Source of the DNA: Phoebastria nigripes
Lineage: Eukaryota > Chordata > Aves > Procellariiformes > Diomedeidae
Direction: 5' to 3'
Assembly: GCA_035582835.1 (NCBI GenBank)
Contig: JAYKAV010003077.1
Location: 555,066 to 619,065 of the forward strand
Length of the DNA: 64,000 nt
The position numbers were made by a program, and so were the translations under genes. The first letter of the stretch is position 1; each line of letters begins with the position of its first letter. Below are positions 24,701 through 37,719 of this stretch, piece by piece. The notes under the pieces were generated by a model. It did not search any database and was not told the DNA's origin. It worked only from the letters and a program-made list of their open reading frames with translations.

Positions 24701-27599
24701 ATTTTTTCTTGGTTCCTTTAAAACTGTTTGTTCTGCTTGGATGCTTTGTGGCTACTAATAGATAATATTATGGGAAGGACTGTAAAACCTTATCACTGGA
24801 GAGTGCTGAAAATGTGAATGTCTATTAGTGTGTAGAGTCTCTTTTTCTGCAAACTTTAAAGCATATTGCACAACTACAACCTCTCCTGCCATCACAAGTA
24901 CTCTGCCTAGACCAGATGTGATCCCCTTGTGTTACATGTTTCCATATGAGCTGGAAAGCAGCTAAAAGCATCCTGTAGGCTCCCTTCTTCCTCATCACTT
25001 TAATCTACATTTTCCCAGACATTCCCAGCAGTCCAAAGGTGGTATATTAAAAATGAATGAAAGGCAACAAGGTAAGAGGGATAGTGCCAAGCTAAAGCTG
25101 ACCATCTGTCCTCCATCCCTGAAAACGAAAAGCCAGTTTTGGGAGGGAACTAAGGGGATCTTGATGGCTAGCGTGGCTTCGGAGCTAATGGCAGTGCCCA
25201 CTGCCCTGCAGGCAGGAGATTGTCAGGCAGAAATTTAGTTGGAATTTATTTTAGTATTTCCCAGGCTATTTTGGTTTGCTTCGGCCTAATCCACCTTTTG
25301 TATTTTTATTCTTTGGCTCACGGAGGTAACTACAGGCCTGCATTGTCTTGCTGAAAGTACTGGTGCCAGGATGAGGCAATTTTCTTTCAGCAGATACATC
25401 CCCAAAGCTTTCAAAGTGCCTGAGATTATGGAAGATACCCTGCCTGTGCAACTTAATTGGACTACTGGGCTAAGACTGCTGCAAAGATATCCCTGTTAAG
25501 ATATTAACTGATAGCAACTCAGACAGATTAAATTTTATTTGTTGAATTATGATGATCAGAGGAGTCCCATCAGGTAAAACTGCAGAGAACAGGTTTACTA
25601 ATAAATAGTGCAGAGCAATCCTTCATTTCTCATGTCTGTGAGAAGCCTGGAGCACAGCAGATTGCTGCTGGAGGGTCCTGCCTGAGAGGCTACCAAATAG
25701 CAGCCTGCCATTACATTTTGCCATCACATTTGTTAAACTGCAGGACAGCATTAGACTGGCCTGCCATTTACATCAGTAAGAGGTGAAAATACAGCAAAGC
25801 ACTTCAAAGATGTGCTGGGGAAGAACTAGAAAATGCCTTGGAAATAATGGCTTCTCCTATAACCCTCATTTTCACAGTGCTTGCAGAGTAAACCTCTGTC
25901 TTCACTGGCCTCTGCATCGCAGCCCCATTCTGGTGTGCGCTCAGAAGTGTCGATTTATACCCGGCCTCTCACAAAATTAGCTAATGCCTTTTAGCTGAAT
26001 ATTATCCCAATTTTAAGCCCATTAGGTGACAAGAGGATTCAGTGTCGAGGAAATGAAATGTTTTAGAGCGTGCCTAGGCGCCTGGGAGGGAGATCAGATG
26101 GCAGATAGAGAGGAGGAACGGGAGATGCAAGGCAGACGGCCGGGATCACAAACGCTTTTCAAACTCCTGGCACCTGTAGCTCAAAGTTCAGGCCTTTCTG
26201 TTTCTCTTCCAAAATCCTCTCCGCTTCCCCCCAAAGCATGCTTTGTTTCGAGTAAAAAGAAAAAGAAACCCAAATGTAGCCAAAACTTTATAACTCTCTG
26301 GCATGTTATGAATTAATTTTGCCACCCTTGAGATAAGAACACCATTTGCATGGACATGAGCAAAATCAGATTAAGGAAAGATTTCTAAAGCTGGGAACTG
26401 GGCAGGGGCAGTCTGCCTGGGAGACCCAGCAGCATCTCTGGGCCGGTTCCTTCTAATGACCATCGAGCCCTTTTGCCACTGACAGATTCTCAGCAATTCC
26501 TTTGCTCTCCCTGGGGTATCAGGAGTAAGAGAAATCACCCTGTCATGGGCAGGGGCAGTCCAGGGTGTATTACAGCTCCAGCACATCACCCGTTTGTGTG
26601 CAGCGAGGCCAGCATGTGCTGTGGCAGTTCAGTAAGAGCTCATTCGGACCCCACCACGTCTGCCTATCATTTTCCACAAATAAGGAGCACGTATCAATAA
26701 CAGCAGCATCCTGAACACCGCTCCTAGCTAGGAGTAGAGGGGGTCAAGCCAGGTAACACGCAGACCCATACCTTCCTCACGCAGCCCAGCACAGAAATCC
26801 AGTGGGTCCCTGTGCTTTACTAACCAGCCTCACTCCTACATAGGTATGTGCTATATTTGGAAAATTCAGCACGGTTTGGAGTGGGCACATGTGCAATCAG
26901 GCTGGGAAGGAGATGCGGGTTTGAGCAGGGCCACAACACCTACCTGGAGGGAAAAATTGGGAGGAAATTGCTATTCCTTTTCATGCAGATACAGCTTTTT
27001 TTCTTATTCTTGATGTCACGTGAAGAGCAAAGGGATCACTGTGGATCTGCAAAGGCAGCCTGAGTGAACAGCCTTGTTCATGGGAGAAATCCCATAAAGG
27101 GTGAGTGAGCAAGGCTTCATACACCACATAGCATCCCTTCATGCTGGGCTCGAGAGCTGTATCTGTCCGGTTTGGTGGGCAGCAGCATGTGCTGAGCCAG
27201 CAGGGCAGGAGCATCGGCAGTGCCGCACTTCAGGCATCCCGCAGCCGGGACCAGCCCCAGAGAGACTGTGCGGAGCAGAGGGCTGTTCCCCGCTGAAGGG
27301 AGACAACGGGAATCCACCCCAGTTTTGTTGAAGGAAACAAACTGAATTTATAGACAATCGATGACACTCTCTGCTTCAGCGTATTTATGAAAAGTGCTTG
27401 TTATATGTTAGCATAGTCCTAGATGAAAGTGGAGCAGAAATCCTACAGGAGAGGGTTTGCAGGAGGAAGGGGGGGTACACCGAAAACCTGGGATGAAGCT
27501 CAATATTCAAGCAATAAGACCTTAAGAAGCAGGCATCATTATAAGATAATTGACTGTGGAGAGCAGTCACACATCCCAAGGTGAAGCATAGGGCACTTA
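21701..27599. other. Single-copy non-coding stretch
   Basis: No gene is supported across these 5.9 kb. The 124-codon frame at 21903-22277 lies in a locally GC-rich patch. The 102-codon frame at 23032-23340 contains one hydrophobic segment (around YLLITAMYYLYAVINVLV) but has no homology I recognise and no obvious neighbouring exons. Small CpG-bearing patches occur near 22030-22070 and 22530-22625, below island density. No transposon was recognised. Confidence 0.5.
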
Positions 27600-28480
27600 A
27601 CATATCAATAAGGTCAATTATCTGATTATGTCAGCTGCCTTAGTGCTGTTATTAACCTATATTGCTCTTATTAACCTTTCTGATGAAGAATCTTTCAAAA
27701 ATAATTATATTAAAGTACAAATCTCTCAAGTTTAAAATATGTGAATGTTCCATTTCAGTAGTCGTGTGTCATAGGATAATGAACATCTGATTGCCTGGCT
27801 GACACAATGAGGTTTTTAATCAGGCTCCCTTTCCTAGGATCAGCATGTTAGCTCTGACAGCCTTCTCTGGGCCCAGGCAGTCTCATGAAAGCGCTGCTGT
27901 CATATTACGAATGGCGGGATTTAAAATTGAAATGTGAGCAAATAAGACAAGAAATGCAACGGATATGCTGCGGAGAGGGGTCCTGGGAAAATACCCACTG
28001 AAAGCCTCTTCAGTCAATTCCAATTATTAAAGCATACAGCTGATTCAATTAGTGGCTATGTACTTGTGCATATAGTATTTACTACCTAGCAGAGCTGATC
28101 AAAGAGGAACACACTGCTCATGAAAATTTGTTCATATTCATTTTGTCCTTTTTTTTTTCCATACTGCAGAGCATTTTGAAGTAGGAAAGCATTTTGCCAC
28201 AACTTTCAGCCATTCTTTCATCTATCGGGGAATGTGAGTGTTCTAATTTCTACTGGGGATTGCTAATTCATTACATGCTTTTGGCAAAACCAATGCAAAT
28301 TCTGCTCATTACAAGTTTTGATCACTGTTATGTTTCTGTGTGTGTATCTGTACAATAGGTGATGTATCATTTCATACAGAGTGGCTATTCGATGAGCAAA
28401 AATGAGGGCCTTATTTTTACCTGTGACTTGTTGTCATACTTATGCTGTAATGTGATTTGATTTTTAGATGACACGCTAAC
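27600..28480. promoter_or_regulatory. Candidate cluster of conserved non-coding elements
   Basis: About 900 bases of transposon-free, moderately AT-rich DNA hold many regulatory-type cores: TCAATTATCTGATTATG, GTTATTAACC (HNF1-like half site, repeated as CTTATTAACC), AAATAATTATATTAAAG, TTTTTAATCAGG, CCAATTATTAAAGC and GATTCAATTAGTGG. A T10 run at 28149-28158 interrupts it. I could not find a coding frame of note. The DNA resembles gene-desert enhancers, but that is an inference. Confidence 0.3.
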
Positions 28481-31278
28481 CATCCTTTAAAGATACCTTT
28501 TTTTACCCCTGGAATTTGTCACCAATTTAAAATCACTGGGCATTTTGAAAAGTTTAGGTTAAGTTATTCATATGTCAATATTCAATTTTGGGCTGACATG
28601 TTTCTCCAGGTAGAAGAAGTATGACTAGTCTCCCTCTTCGACGTCCACATGAATTCCTTTGCTAGTAGAAAACTGAGTGGGAGAATCACACGGAAAGCTA
28701 AAGCTGAAAAATTCTCCTTCCATGAAATTCCCAGTTTGCTCCCTTCGCCAAGATCACCACTGTCAGCACAATACATCTGCTACTTGGGAAGGACAAGTAT
28801 TTCTGTAGTCACTCAACATCTTCCCCTCCCCCTTTTATAAAAAGTAACAGATGATGCAAGCTTATTTCCTTGTTTCCAAGTCCTGCTCAGGAGACCCTGA
28901 TTTACTTCTTCTTGTGTGTTGGGAATACTAAAGATGAATCTTATTATTCAGGATGAGTCCCTATAAAATCACCTCCTTGCTCCACCACTGTGAGAATACG
29001 GCCCTCTGCCAGACCCCAAACCACTGCAAAATCCAGGCACTTTTGTGACCATCATGAGCCACAGCTCCTGGCTCAGGTAGTCAGTTTGACGTTTTGGTGC
29101 TGATGAACATTTCTTTTCTCTTGCACACCTTTTGTCTTTCCTCTAGTGGGATTAGGTGCATCTATCTGTGCCACACACACAGAGATCTCCTTAGTCATCT
29201 TCCTATTTGTAATTCTACTGGAGACAGTCGAGAAGCAAACATTTGTGCCAGGAGTATTATGTATGGCTCTGCTGATTTTTTGCAAAACTCTTTTTAAAGT
29301 CTGCAGCAAGCACTGTGCCTCTGCAGTGTTCTGGGAGTAATATGAACTATTAGTACTGCATTGAAAATGAAAGTCTGCTGGGAATATTTCCGAGGTAAAT
29401 AGAGGGCAATTATCTGAAATGAGGGCTCAAGGAACACTATGTCTTGCAAATATGGCCTCTAAGCCAAGTCAGTATATCTGGAGAGGCCATTGCCCACAGT
29501 AACAAATGTACGTCCCTTCCAGGAAAACAGTATCTGCTTTTACCTCCCACTAAGGTGTCAGAGCTACAGTGAGAGCAAATGTTTGGGTAGTTTTTCCCTC
29601 ATTAGCCTTCCACTGGGGTTGGAATTGGCTTAGCCAGACCACACCATTATGAAATTTATTGTACCCATGATCCGAATTTGTTTCTGCCTCATGAAGAGCA
29701 TTTCTTTCTGAGGCACTTTAAAGATCAGAGTGTATCATGGTTTCAGAAGTGGGTCCTCAGCCCTGAGAAAACCTTGTCAGTCCTCACAGCCTGGTAACAT
29801 CAGCTGGAAGTTGATGCCATCAGCCCACACATTGGCAAAGTCTCTCCCTTTTTCATCCCCGGTTTTCTGAAGACAACTGGAGGATGCTGGGGTTGCTGTC
29901 AGGACAAATTCAATATCAACTGTAATATCTCTTTCTGAAGATTTTTCTTCTTCTTTTAATCATTGGTTTTGACAACATTTGTATTTAGGTGCTCTGGCTT
30001 GTGAATAATGTCAAAAGAAAGCGGTATTAGACAAGAGGTGAAATCTTTGATTACAAGACAGATATCCAGTGGTCTGAAACCAGCTAATGCTGCTATGGGA
30101 TTGAGTTTGCTTCTAAGGTAAAATCCAAATTAAGCAATTTGCAGGCCTGAAAGCTTATCCGACTTCATTTCCCACATATTACTTCTTGTTTTCTGATGGG
30201 TGAGTGAGAGGGATCTGTCAAAAATCTGCTGCTGCTCGTCTTTTTGAGGATATTCAATAGTCAAGGACCACTGAGTATGTATGAACTGGTAACTGGCCAG
30301 TTGGAGGAAATCTGTACGGAGGAATTGTTAAGCCCTAGAAGATCCTTACAAAGGTAGATCTGGATATTGCCACATTTGTGTACTAGTGTATGTTTTCCTA
30401 TTTCTAGAGAATATCTTCCAAACACTTCTTTTGCATTTACCAGCGAGGACAGAAGGTTGCAGCAGGGTGCAGGGAAAGAAGCAAAGGAAGATGCTGAAAG
30501 TCAGATTTTATTTCATATGTTCCCAGTCCTGTGAAAATCTGTGCAAGAACTATCAAAATGGTATTCTTCTTTTTTCCTTTTTTTTTCCCCTCCAGTGCTG
30601 AACTTCACTGTACCGACAGCTTTTAATTCTTTCATCTTTATATTATTCAGTTATTTGGTGAAAACCTTCCTGTTGTGTCTTCAGTTTTTCAGGGCTCTAG
30701 CCATCACTTGCAGCATCATATGACTAGGTCCCAGAGAATCTTACCTGGTCTTTAGAGATTTCTAGCCTGTTTCTCATTATAGTCTGTAATAGCGCTTCTT
30801 GCTCCAATATGTTACACTTCAGCCATTTAGATTTGTGTTTCTGAATCCAGGCATCACTTGTTCCCCTGAGGCCATCGGACCTAGATGTGTAAACTTTCCC
30901 GATGACAACACAGGACTATCAAGCGCACTACCTAACACTTGCCCTAGGTTATGCTATAGCTGATATCCTCCAATATCCTCCAGTCCCTTAGTGAAGAATA
31001 AAGAAAGTGTATGATAGGCTCATAGATGAAAGAATCTTGGTGCTCCTGCAGAAGGCAGAGGGAATATTGTATATGAAAGGCCCTAATTTAATAAGAGACA
31101 CTGGAAGAAATAGAGAAATAGAAAGCATTTAGGATTGCTTAAATTTCTGGTTCCTTCAAGATCAGCTTCCCGAGTTACCAAATTCAACTTCTTCACATTA
31201 CCCCTACTAGCTGTAGCTATCTGTGCTATAGCTTCCATCACTGTACAGAGATGGAGATTTGCCATCTTCCTGCAATTT
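28481..31278. other. Single-copy non-coding stretch
   Basis: No gene or dispersed repeat is recognised. Short frames of 60-80 codons are scattered on both strands. The 3' end abuts the G-run and polypyrimidine tract. Confidence 0.5.
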
Positions 31279-31297
31279 GTGGGGGGGTGGGGGAAGG
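31279..31297 (+). repeat. G-rich run next to the polypyrimidine tract
   Basis: G7-T-G5-AA-GG on the plus strand, immediately upstream of a pyrimidine tract of about 300 bases. It falls short of the canonical four-run G3 quadruplex pattern because the fourth run has only two G, so only a weaker two-layer form is predicted. Confidence 0.7.
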
Positions 31298-31303
31298 AAT
31301 ATG

Positions 31304-31600
31304 TCCTTTTTCTTTTCTTTTCCCTTTCTTTTTTCTCCTTTTCCCTTTCTTTTTTCTCCTTTCCTTTCCTTTTTCTCCTTTCCTTCCCTTTCCTTTCCTC
31401 TTTCCTTTTCTTTTCTTCTTTTCCTCTTTTCTTCTTTTCCTCTTTTCCTCTTTTCTTCTTTTCTTCTTTTCATTTCCTTCTCTTTTCATTTCCTTCTCTT
31501 TTAAATTCCTTCTCTTCTCTTCTCCTTTCTTTTCTTTTTCTTTTTCTTTTCTTTTTCTTTCTTTTTTCTGTCTCTTTCTCATCCTCTTTTGGAGCTGAGA
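31304..31600 (+). repeat. Long imperfect polypyrimidine tract (TTTTC/TTTCC-type)
   Basis: Positions 31304-31471 are 168 consecutive C or T. Pyrimidine-rich sequence continues to 31600 with a few purines (31472, 31488, 31503-31505, 31570, 31591). Units are mixed TTTTC, TTTCC and TTCTTCC, with internal near-tandem copies such as CTTTCTTTTTTCTCC in the first 60 bases. Tracts of this length and mirror-like composition can form intramolecular triplex (H-DNA). Long open frames on both strands (lysine/glutamate/arginine-rich on minus, phenylalanine/serine-rich on plus) are direct by-products of the missing stop codons and are not genes. Confidence 0.97.
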
Positions 31601-33369
31601 AGGACCAGAAGCACTGTAATTGCTTCATATGGTGACCAGTCATTCCTATTTATAGTGGATATTGTATGCATAGAATTAGTAGTCTGTAAAATTCCCACAA
31701 GGCAGGCACAGCTGAATAGACATGAAACTTGTTTTAAACAAATAAACAGATATTAAATAAACAATGGAATTTCAAGACAGCTATTTGAAATGATAAGGAA
31801 CTGTTGGATTTTTACCTGAACAGGTAAAGCAAATCAGCAGTAATTATATTTGTCTTGTCAGAGGAGTGAGGGAGTTTGGGAGGTGGAAAACTCTGATACT
31901 TGAAACCTCTTTTAAAGACATTGAGCTTGGCTGATTGCCATGGCTTGGAGAATCTGCAAGCAATTGTCCACACTATTAATTAAATAGGAGTATATGAATT
32001 TATTCTATGGGATTTTTCTACAAAAATAATGTTTTGAGGCTTTGTAGTGATGTCCCAGTTTGTCGTTGCTTTCATGAGACACATTACTCATGAGAAAATG
32101 AAATCCCATGTAGTTCAAGGGAATGTAAAAATGAAGAGCCCTGTTCAGCAGAAGAAACCTAGCAGCAGAAAGATTGAATTTGTCCCAATGGTCACAGAGG
32201 CATTCAGTAAACAGCTGCATCTGTTCGGTGGTGTTTGCTCTGATTTATGTGGTTTTGTACTGGCTACTGGAGATGCCACCATCATGACTGCAGGCCGTGA
32301 TGTATAGTGGCAGATGAGCCTTGAAGAAGCCATTTAAACAGATTTCAGTTTAGTTATGCCTTCCCTTGGATTTGGATGTTTCTCTGGACTTCTCAGTTTG
32401 CAAAACTGCAAGGCACTTCTCCGGGAGCAGGCTTATCTGCGGGTATTTCTGCTTGCAGTCACAACTGGGAAATGCAAAGGCATGTGGAAATGAAACCCAA
32501 TTAGAGTGAAATTGTAACATCTGGGTTTGCTTTGGAGTCAATTCTTACTTTATCTGACATTCCCAGTTGTCTTGCGCTAATACAAGAGGCCTTGTGCTTT
32601 GCTGTGCCACGTAAGCAATGTCAAAATAATGCTTGAAGTTACTATTTGACTATCAAGAGCCCTATTCAGTGGCCAGCGTTAGCCTGAGTCCCAAAGCCTG
32701 ATATATTCTCTATTGACTAAGCCTGGAGTCAGCCAGCTCTGGTTTGGGGTGCATGCCGTGGGACTTGGGGCTTCAGCAAACTCATCGCACAGTTGATCGT
32801 TGCATGATGCACTGTAGCATCTAGCTCCTTGGGCAAAGGAGCTTGGGAAGCTGATGTTAGGCAATAGGAAATGCTAGAGAGGAGGATTTTATGCAAAATT
32901 GGGGCCCACAGTGGTATACAGTGAGGGTGGAGCAACCTAAAAAGTCTGTGTAAAAACCTTTGAGTTCAACAGTACTATACTCTGGGAAGGTTCTCATGCA
33001 GAGAGGGATTTTACAGCATCAGCCCATCTCTAGTTATGACTCAGCTGTCACGGCCACATTACATATTCGTTAAAGAGTTAGGTGAATAAGAAATGAATCG
33101 TGAGCTGCACAAATATTTGGAGGTGCTAACATTCACGCGCTGTTATTTTTTCATAATAACAAGGACCCCAGGGAGGCCAAATTCTGACTACAGGAAATCT
33201 TGACAGAAAGTTCACAGCTTGGAGTTGTGGGTTGGTTTTTTTTTTTCCCCCACCACTGCAGTGAAAACAATTGATCTGCTGGATAAATGGCAGGAACACA
33301 GCTAGAGCTGCTGCGTACAACTCCGTTGGAGCAAACAACAGCTTCCAGCACTGATCCTCATCTGTCCCT
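31601..33369. other. Single-copy non-coding stretch
   Basis: No gene is supported. The 86-codon plus frame at 32047-32307 and its neighbours on the other strand show no domain. A T11 run followed by C5 lies at 33236-33251. Confidence 0.5.
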
Positions 33370-33560
33370 GCATCAGGCGAGCTGCTTCTCAGGGTTTCCT
33401 TTCTCCTCGGGGAGTGTGAGCGAGCCAGCATTCCAGCACCCCGGGTGAGCAGATGAATCGGAGCACGCGGCTCGTCCCCTCCTCCTCTCGCCATGCGGAG
33501 CAGCGTGCCAGGCTGGATTGGTGTGTCTGTGTGCTAAAACCCGCGTGCGTTAGAGCAGTG
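33370..33560. promoter_or_regulatory. Small CpG cluster, possible promoter or exon edge
   Basis: About fourteen CpG dinucleotides occur in some 190 bases, including CACGCGGCTCG and CCCGCGTGCG, against a background where CpG is scarce. A start codon in fair context (GCCATGC at 33492-33498) opens only a 12-codon frame. There is no TATA box or other core promoter element that I can identify. It is shorter than a standard CpG island, so it could be a weak unmethylated element, a non-coding transcript start, or chance. Confidence 0.3.
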
Positions 33561-36500
33561 GCAGGTGTTAAATAGTAACAGATGTTAATATTGACAAACT
33601 GAAGTGGCTAAATGTGGAAATACAGCACTGCTGAGATGTGTGAAGTGAGGCAATGACCTTCACACATTACGGATCTAGTCAATAAAAAGGAGCTAGATGT
33701 GAGTGAAATGGTGCTGCGTGCACGGCGGGACTCTGGGCAGGTTCGGGGCTGCATGGGATGACTTCGTGTCTTCCAGGGGATAGGGCTGAGGGGAGGGCCT
33801 ATACAAAAGAAGCAACAAACACCAAAAAGTCCAGACTTCAGCGAACCTCTTTTCAGCACCCAGTGACCATATGAACTTTGCGTTTGTCCTCCAGTGCCAT
33901 TTCAGTGACACAGAAGAAGATGCAGCTCTGTTAAACACTGGGTCCCTCTGCTGCTTTAGTCCCTCTTATCCACATTTTCTCTTTTGTTTGTACAGATCAA
34001 GGATTGTGATGGACGGTCTGTTCGTGCTGCCATAGAAGCTTTTCTACTAACTTCTTCTATATCAGACCCCAAGGTGCTTAGGGTCAAAGCTTGCTTTTCG
34101 TGACTAGCCAGGGACTTTAGTGGGACGAGGTTTTAATCTCTTTTGTTCCACGGAACGACAGCAATTTCTGCTGCTCTAAGTGACATAATTCTGAAATTTG
34201 GGAGAGAAGAAGGAGATACTTGCTGCATTAAAGGGAGATGGGGTTTGTTTTGAAGCTCCCCTGTATCCAGTCCATGCTCTGTATCAGCAGATGTTTCATC
34301 CCTTGAATGACTCCTTGTCCTCAGGCTAAGCCACGGGAGCCTCCACCAGCTTGTGCTGTGCACAGGCCGTCTGAGATCTGGGGAAGCAACACAGAGTGGT
34401 AGAAACCCCTTCGTGCACCATGCTTCCACCTTGCAGACCCAAACTGACGGTGGTCAAGAGGGAAGGATTTCCTGACTGAGGGGAAGGGATGCTTCGTATG
34501 CCAGGTTTTTCCTAATACATGCCTTTGCATGGGATCCAGTTTTAAGCCAAACATTGAAGATGTTGGTTTAAACACACTGGTTTTGTTTCTCTTGTTAAGG
34601 GGACTCAGCAAGCTTTGCACAAAGCCCGGACAGGGCAGTGCTGCATCGGGGAGTTCATACGTGGGGCACCCATTCAGGCCAACCAGTCTGATGTGTTTTT
34701 AAATGGCATCAACTCCCACAGGCAGCAGCATGCATATAGATCACAGCCAGGAGACAGTGCAGTGATGTTCAGTGACAATATTAGTGGTGGAAATCAGCTT
34801 TAATTTTTCACTTTCCATTTCTCGGCAGATCAGAAGTGAATATGCACCGACTTCATTAGCAAGGCAAATACCTCAGCGCGCAGGAACCGGTGAGATTCCC
34901 TTTCCTTCCAAAGTGCAGAGCAGTAGATAAGCACACATCAAAGGGGTAACTAGTGATTTTTATGAAAGGATCCCAATCTGAACTGGAAGACTCCTGCACA
35001 GGGCCCAATCCCACCTGACATGTGTCAAGTGGAAATTATGAGTTTTGCTGGTGTTTGCTGATTTTGGTGGGATTCTTTGTATTAGTATTGCTCAGGGAAG
35101 GACCCCACAACAGACCCAACAATTGCATTTTTGATTTGTAGATGAAATAATAACTATGGTAACCTGAGTTCAGCTCTAGCCTGCATAATTCCACTGCTCT
35201 AAAAATCAGGCATCCAGGCTCCCTTGAGAAGGCTTGGCAGGCTCAGAGCGTGACTCATCCCCTCCCAAAATACATGACTGTATGTGTATGAATCACCCAT
35301 TGACTGGGGAGGGCGTCTAAGCACGTAACTCAGGCAGGGTGTCTGTCCTTCAGATGCCGATGGTAGGCGACCTCGTGAATGCTCTTTGGTTCTTGCTCCT
35401 TAGTGAGCAGGGCTTTTTGCAGGACACCTTTGAGGTTCCCTTTCCTAAATTAGTGCCAGATTAATTTGATATATGGAGCAGCAAACTGCAATATTTCGGG
35501 AGCTGATGGAGAGCTGTTGGGCAGTCTCTGATGTCAAGGAAGGAGACCTGCAGCCATCCTGTCCCCACTCAGGAGTCACAGCCCTTTGCCCTCTTCAAAG
35601 CAAACTGAAGCCAGTTAGGCTCAGCCAGTGCTGGGAGATGGATCTCCCTGTGGGGCAGGGGCTGCAGCTGGGAGCAGTAATTAACAGACAGGAGTGATGA
35701 CTTCTAAAAGCTTTCCAGCTTCAAAAATGCATCTATTTGAACCTCTCGTTCCTGCTATAGGCAAGGGAATTTGTATTTGCAGTCCTGATAGCCGGAGCTG
35801 GTCAACTATTTGTTTTCCTTTCCCGAGATCGTCTAACACATACTTAAAAAAATGCTTCAGCCTTGTGAAACTATGTAAGCTACAGCATGTTAACATGTTT
35901 TCCAACAGCCGCTCGTCTCTGAGGTTAGATACGGGCAAGGCATGGGGTGGCTGGCAGTTATTTTCCAACACGTNGCTTTTTCTAAAAGAGGCTGTAGGGA
36001 GGTGGAAAGGTTTGCGTGAGGTCAGAGGTACCAGCAGCCCCTGGGCGCTCCCCTGCCAAGTTTCCAAGACAAGGTGTCCCCCACATTTGCTCTGTTTGAA
36101 CCCTCAGAACTGCCGAGATTGCTGGAAACAAAAAGACCTCCAAAGAGTGAAAGCCTGTGGACTTCAGGACAGACAGGAGTTCAGACTGGATGCAGTTTTT
36201 TTCCAGAATTATGCAGAATCAGAGCTTCGATTAGCTGGCTTTGTATTTCCAGAGCAATAGAAGGAAGGTGGTTTCTGGCTTGGTATTTTTTAAGCTTATT
36301 TGTTCTCATCAGAGGGTTTTAGCATTAACCTGTAAGTATTGCAACTTTTTAATGTGATGGCACAGACAGCTTCAAATTGGCAGAGGTCAGTTTTCAAGGA
36401 TTTTAGCCTCCAGGAACCTACTGATTTTTAATGGGAGTCACACAACTAAATCCCTGCATATGGTTTTGAAATTCATTCTATAAAGCCAGAGTCTTTCCAA

Positions 36501-37089
36501 GCCTTTGTTTCAGCTAACATCATTATAAATACTTGAATGACTTTTGGAGATCATATAGGATATATCACCAGTCAAAATAAGTTAGAAACAAATTGACATG
36601 TTCTTGCATCTGGAGAGGTACTACCTTTCCTTGGGTTTTGTTGTTTTCTTTCATTTGTAATTAAATTATTTGCCCTAAAACTTGATTGGTATTGACAAAG
36701 AGTATATTTTCTCTACACTGAATGCAATTTTTTCTTTACTTTGTGAGTCAGATGTGAAAAATTTCTTACTCTGATACTAAGGTGAAAAAACCTACATGCT
36801 TGATGTTAGTGAGCCCGTATCTCTTAAAGAGCACAGAGCTATGGTCAGCCCCTCCGTACCTGACACTGAAGCCAGAGTTACAGGGAAAGCTTGACTTCTA
36901 GAGAAGAACCTAAATAAAAGGTGTTAATGGGGAACTTTTCATAGGAAGGCCTCAAATGCATTGAAGACAGCAGGGCATAAAATCCATCTCACTCCGGTAG
37001 ATGTAGAATAACATTTTCAAAGCTCCTAAGTGACCAAGGAGCCCAAGATCTATTAGCTGAACATTTGAAACTGTTATCCAGCTTTACTG
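33561..37089. other. Single-copy non-coding stretch
   Basis: No gene is supported. The 188-codon plus frame at 35694-36260 spans an ambiguous base at 35974 and is mirrored by a 128-codon minus frame over the same DNA, so neither is persuasive. AATGGGAGTCACACAACTAAA near 36431 faintly resembles old amniote repeat tails but is too short to call. Confidence 0.5.
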
Positions 37090-37197
37090 CCAAAATGTAG
37101 GGCATTCATTTTCCTGGATCACTGAGCTAAATGATTTTTCTTAACTCAGACCTAGGGGCAGAAACACAGGCTCTTGACTCCCAGTCCAACGCTCTAA
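37090..37197 (-). repeat. Old tRNA-derived SINE remnant (MIR-like), minus strand
   Basis: The reverse complement of 37165-37197 reads TTAGAGCGTTGGACTGGGAG and then TCAAGAGCC, a close match to the tRNA-derived head of MIR-type SINEs in amniotes. It continues into AAATCATTTAGCTCAGTG and CCAGGAAAATGAATG, corresponding to the core (CAAGTCACTTAACCTC...) and the start of the 3' part. Orientation is minus. The order and spacing of three conserved blocks make this one of the better supported old SINEs in the window. Confidence 0.6.
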
Positions 37198-37719
37198 ATA
37201 TCTCTCCTTTGTTAGGAAGACAAGAGCTGCAAATAAATTCACGCAAGCCCTTGACACAAAGAGCATGTGTGGAGAGGGGGAGGTATTCGCACTACCAAGT
37301 ATTACATACTTAATTCAGTTAAGGAGTTAGTGTCTTTTTATAGTCAATGGGGATTTTGGGACACATTCCTCAAACGTGCTCTGAATTCCCCCCTGGAGAA
37401 GCCCTTCCCTCTCCTACTGCAGGACTGAGGTGCCTAAAACCTTGTCCATCTTCCCTGAGCCCATGAATCAGCCTGGACAGTCTCTACCAGTCTTGCTTCA
37501 CTTCTGTGGTGAGATTATCAGTGCCTCAGCAAACTATTTCATTGACAGCTTTTGCCAAAGGGGTCACGGATTACTTCCAGATGTAGATATTTCCTTCTGC
37601 TAAAATTGCCACCTACTTCTAGCAATAAGGAAACCTGGTTGCCATCTTTCACTACTGACATCTGCTAAAAGCCACTTTTGACGCTGACACCAAGCTCGCA
37701 GTGCTTAAGGAGCTTTCAG

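Noticed and set aside
31135..31635. Long frames of 88-166 codons on both strands
   Set aside because: They are produced by the polypyrimidine tract, which lacks stop codons; the translations are pure low complexity.
35694..36260. 188-codon plus-strand frame
   Set aside because: It crosses an unresolved base, is mirrored by a 128-codon minus-strand frame, and shows no known domain.
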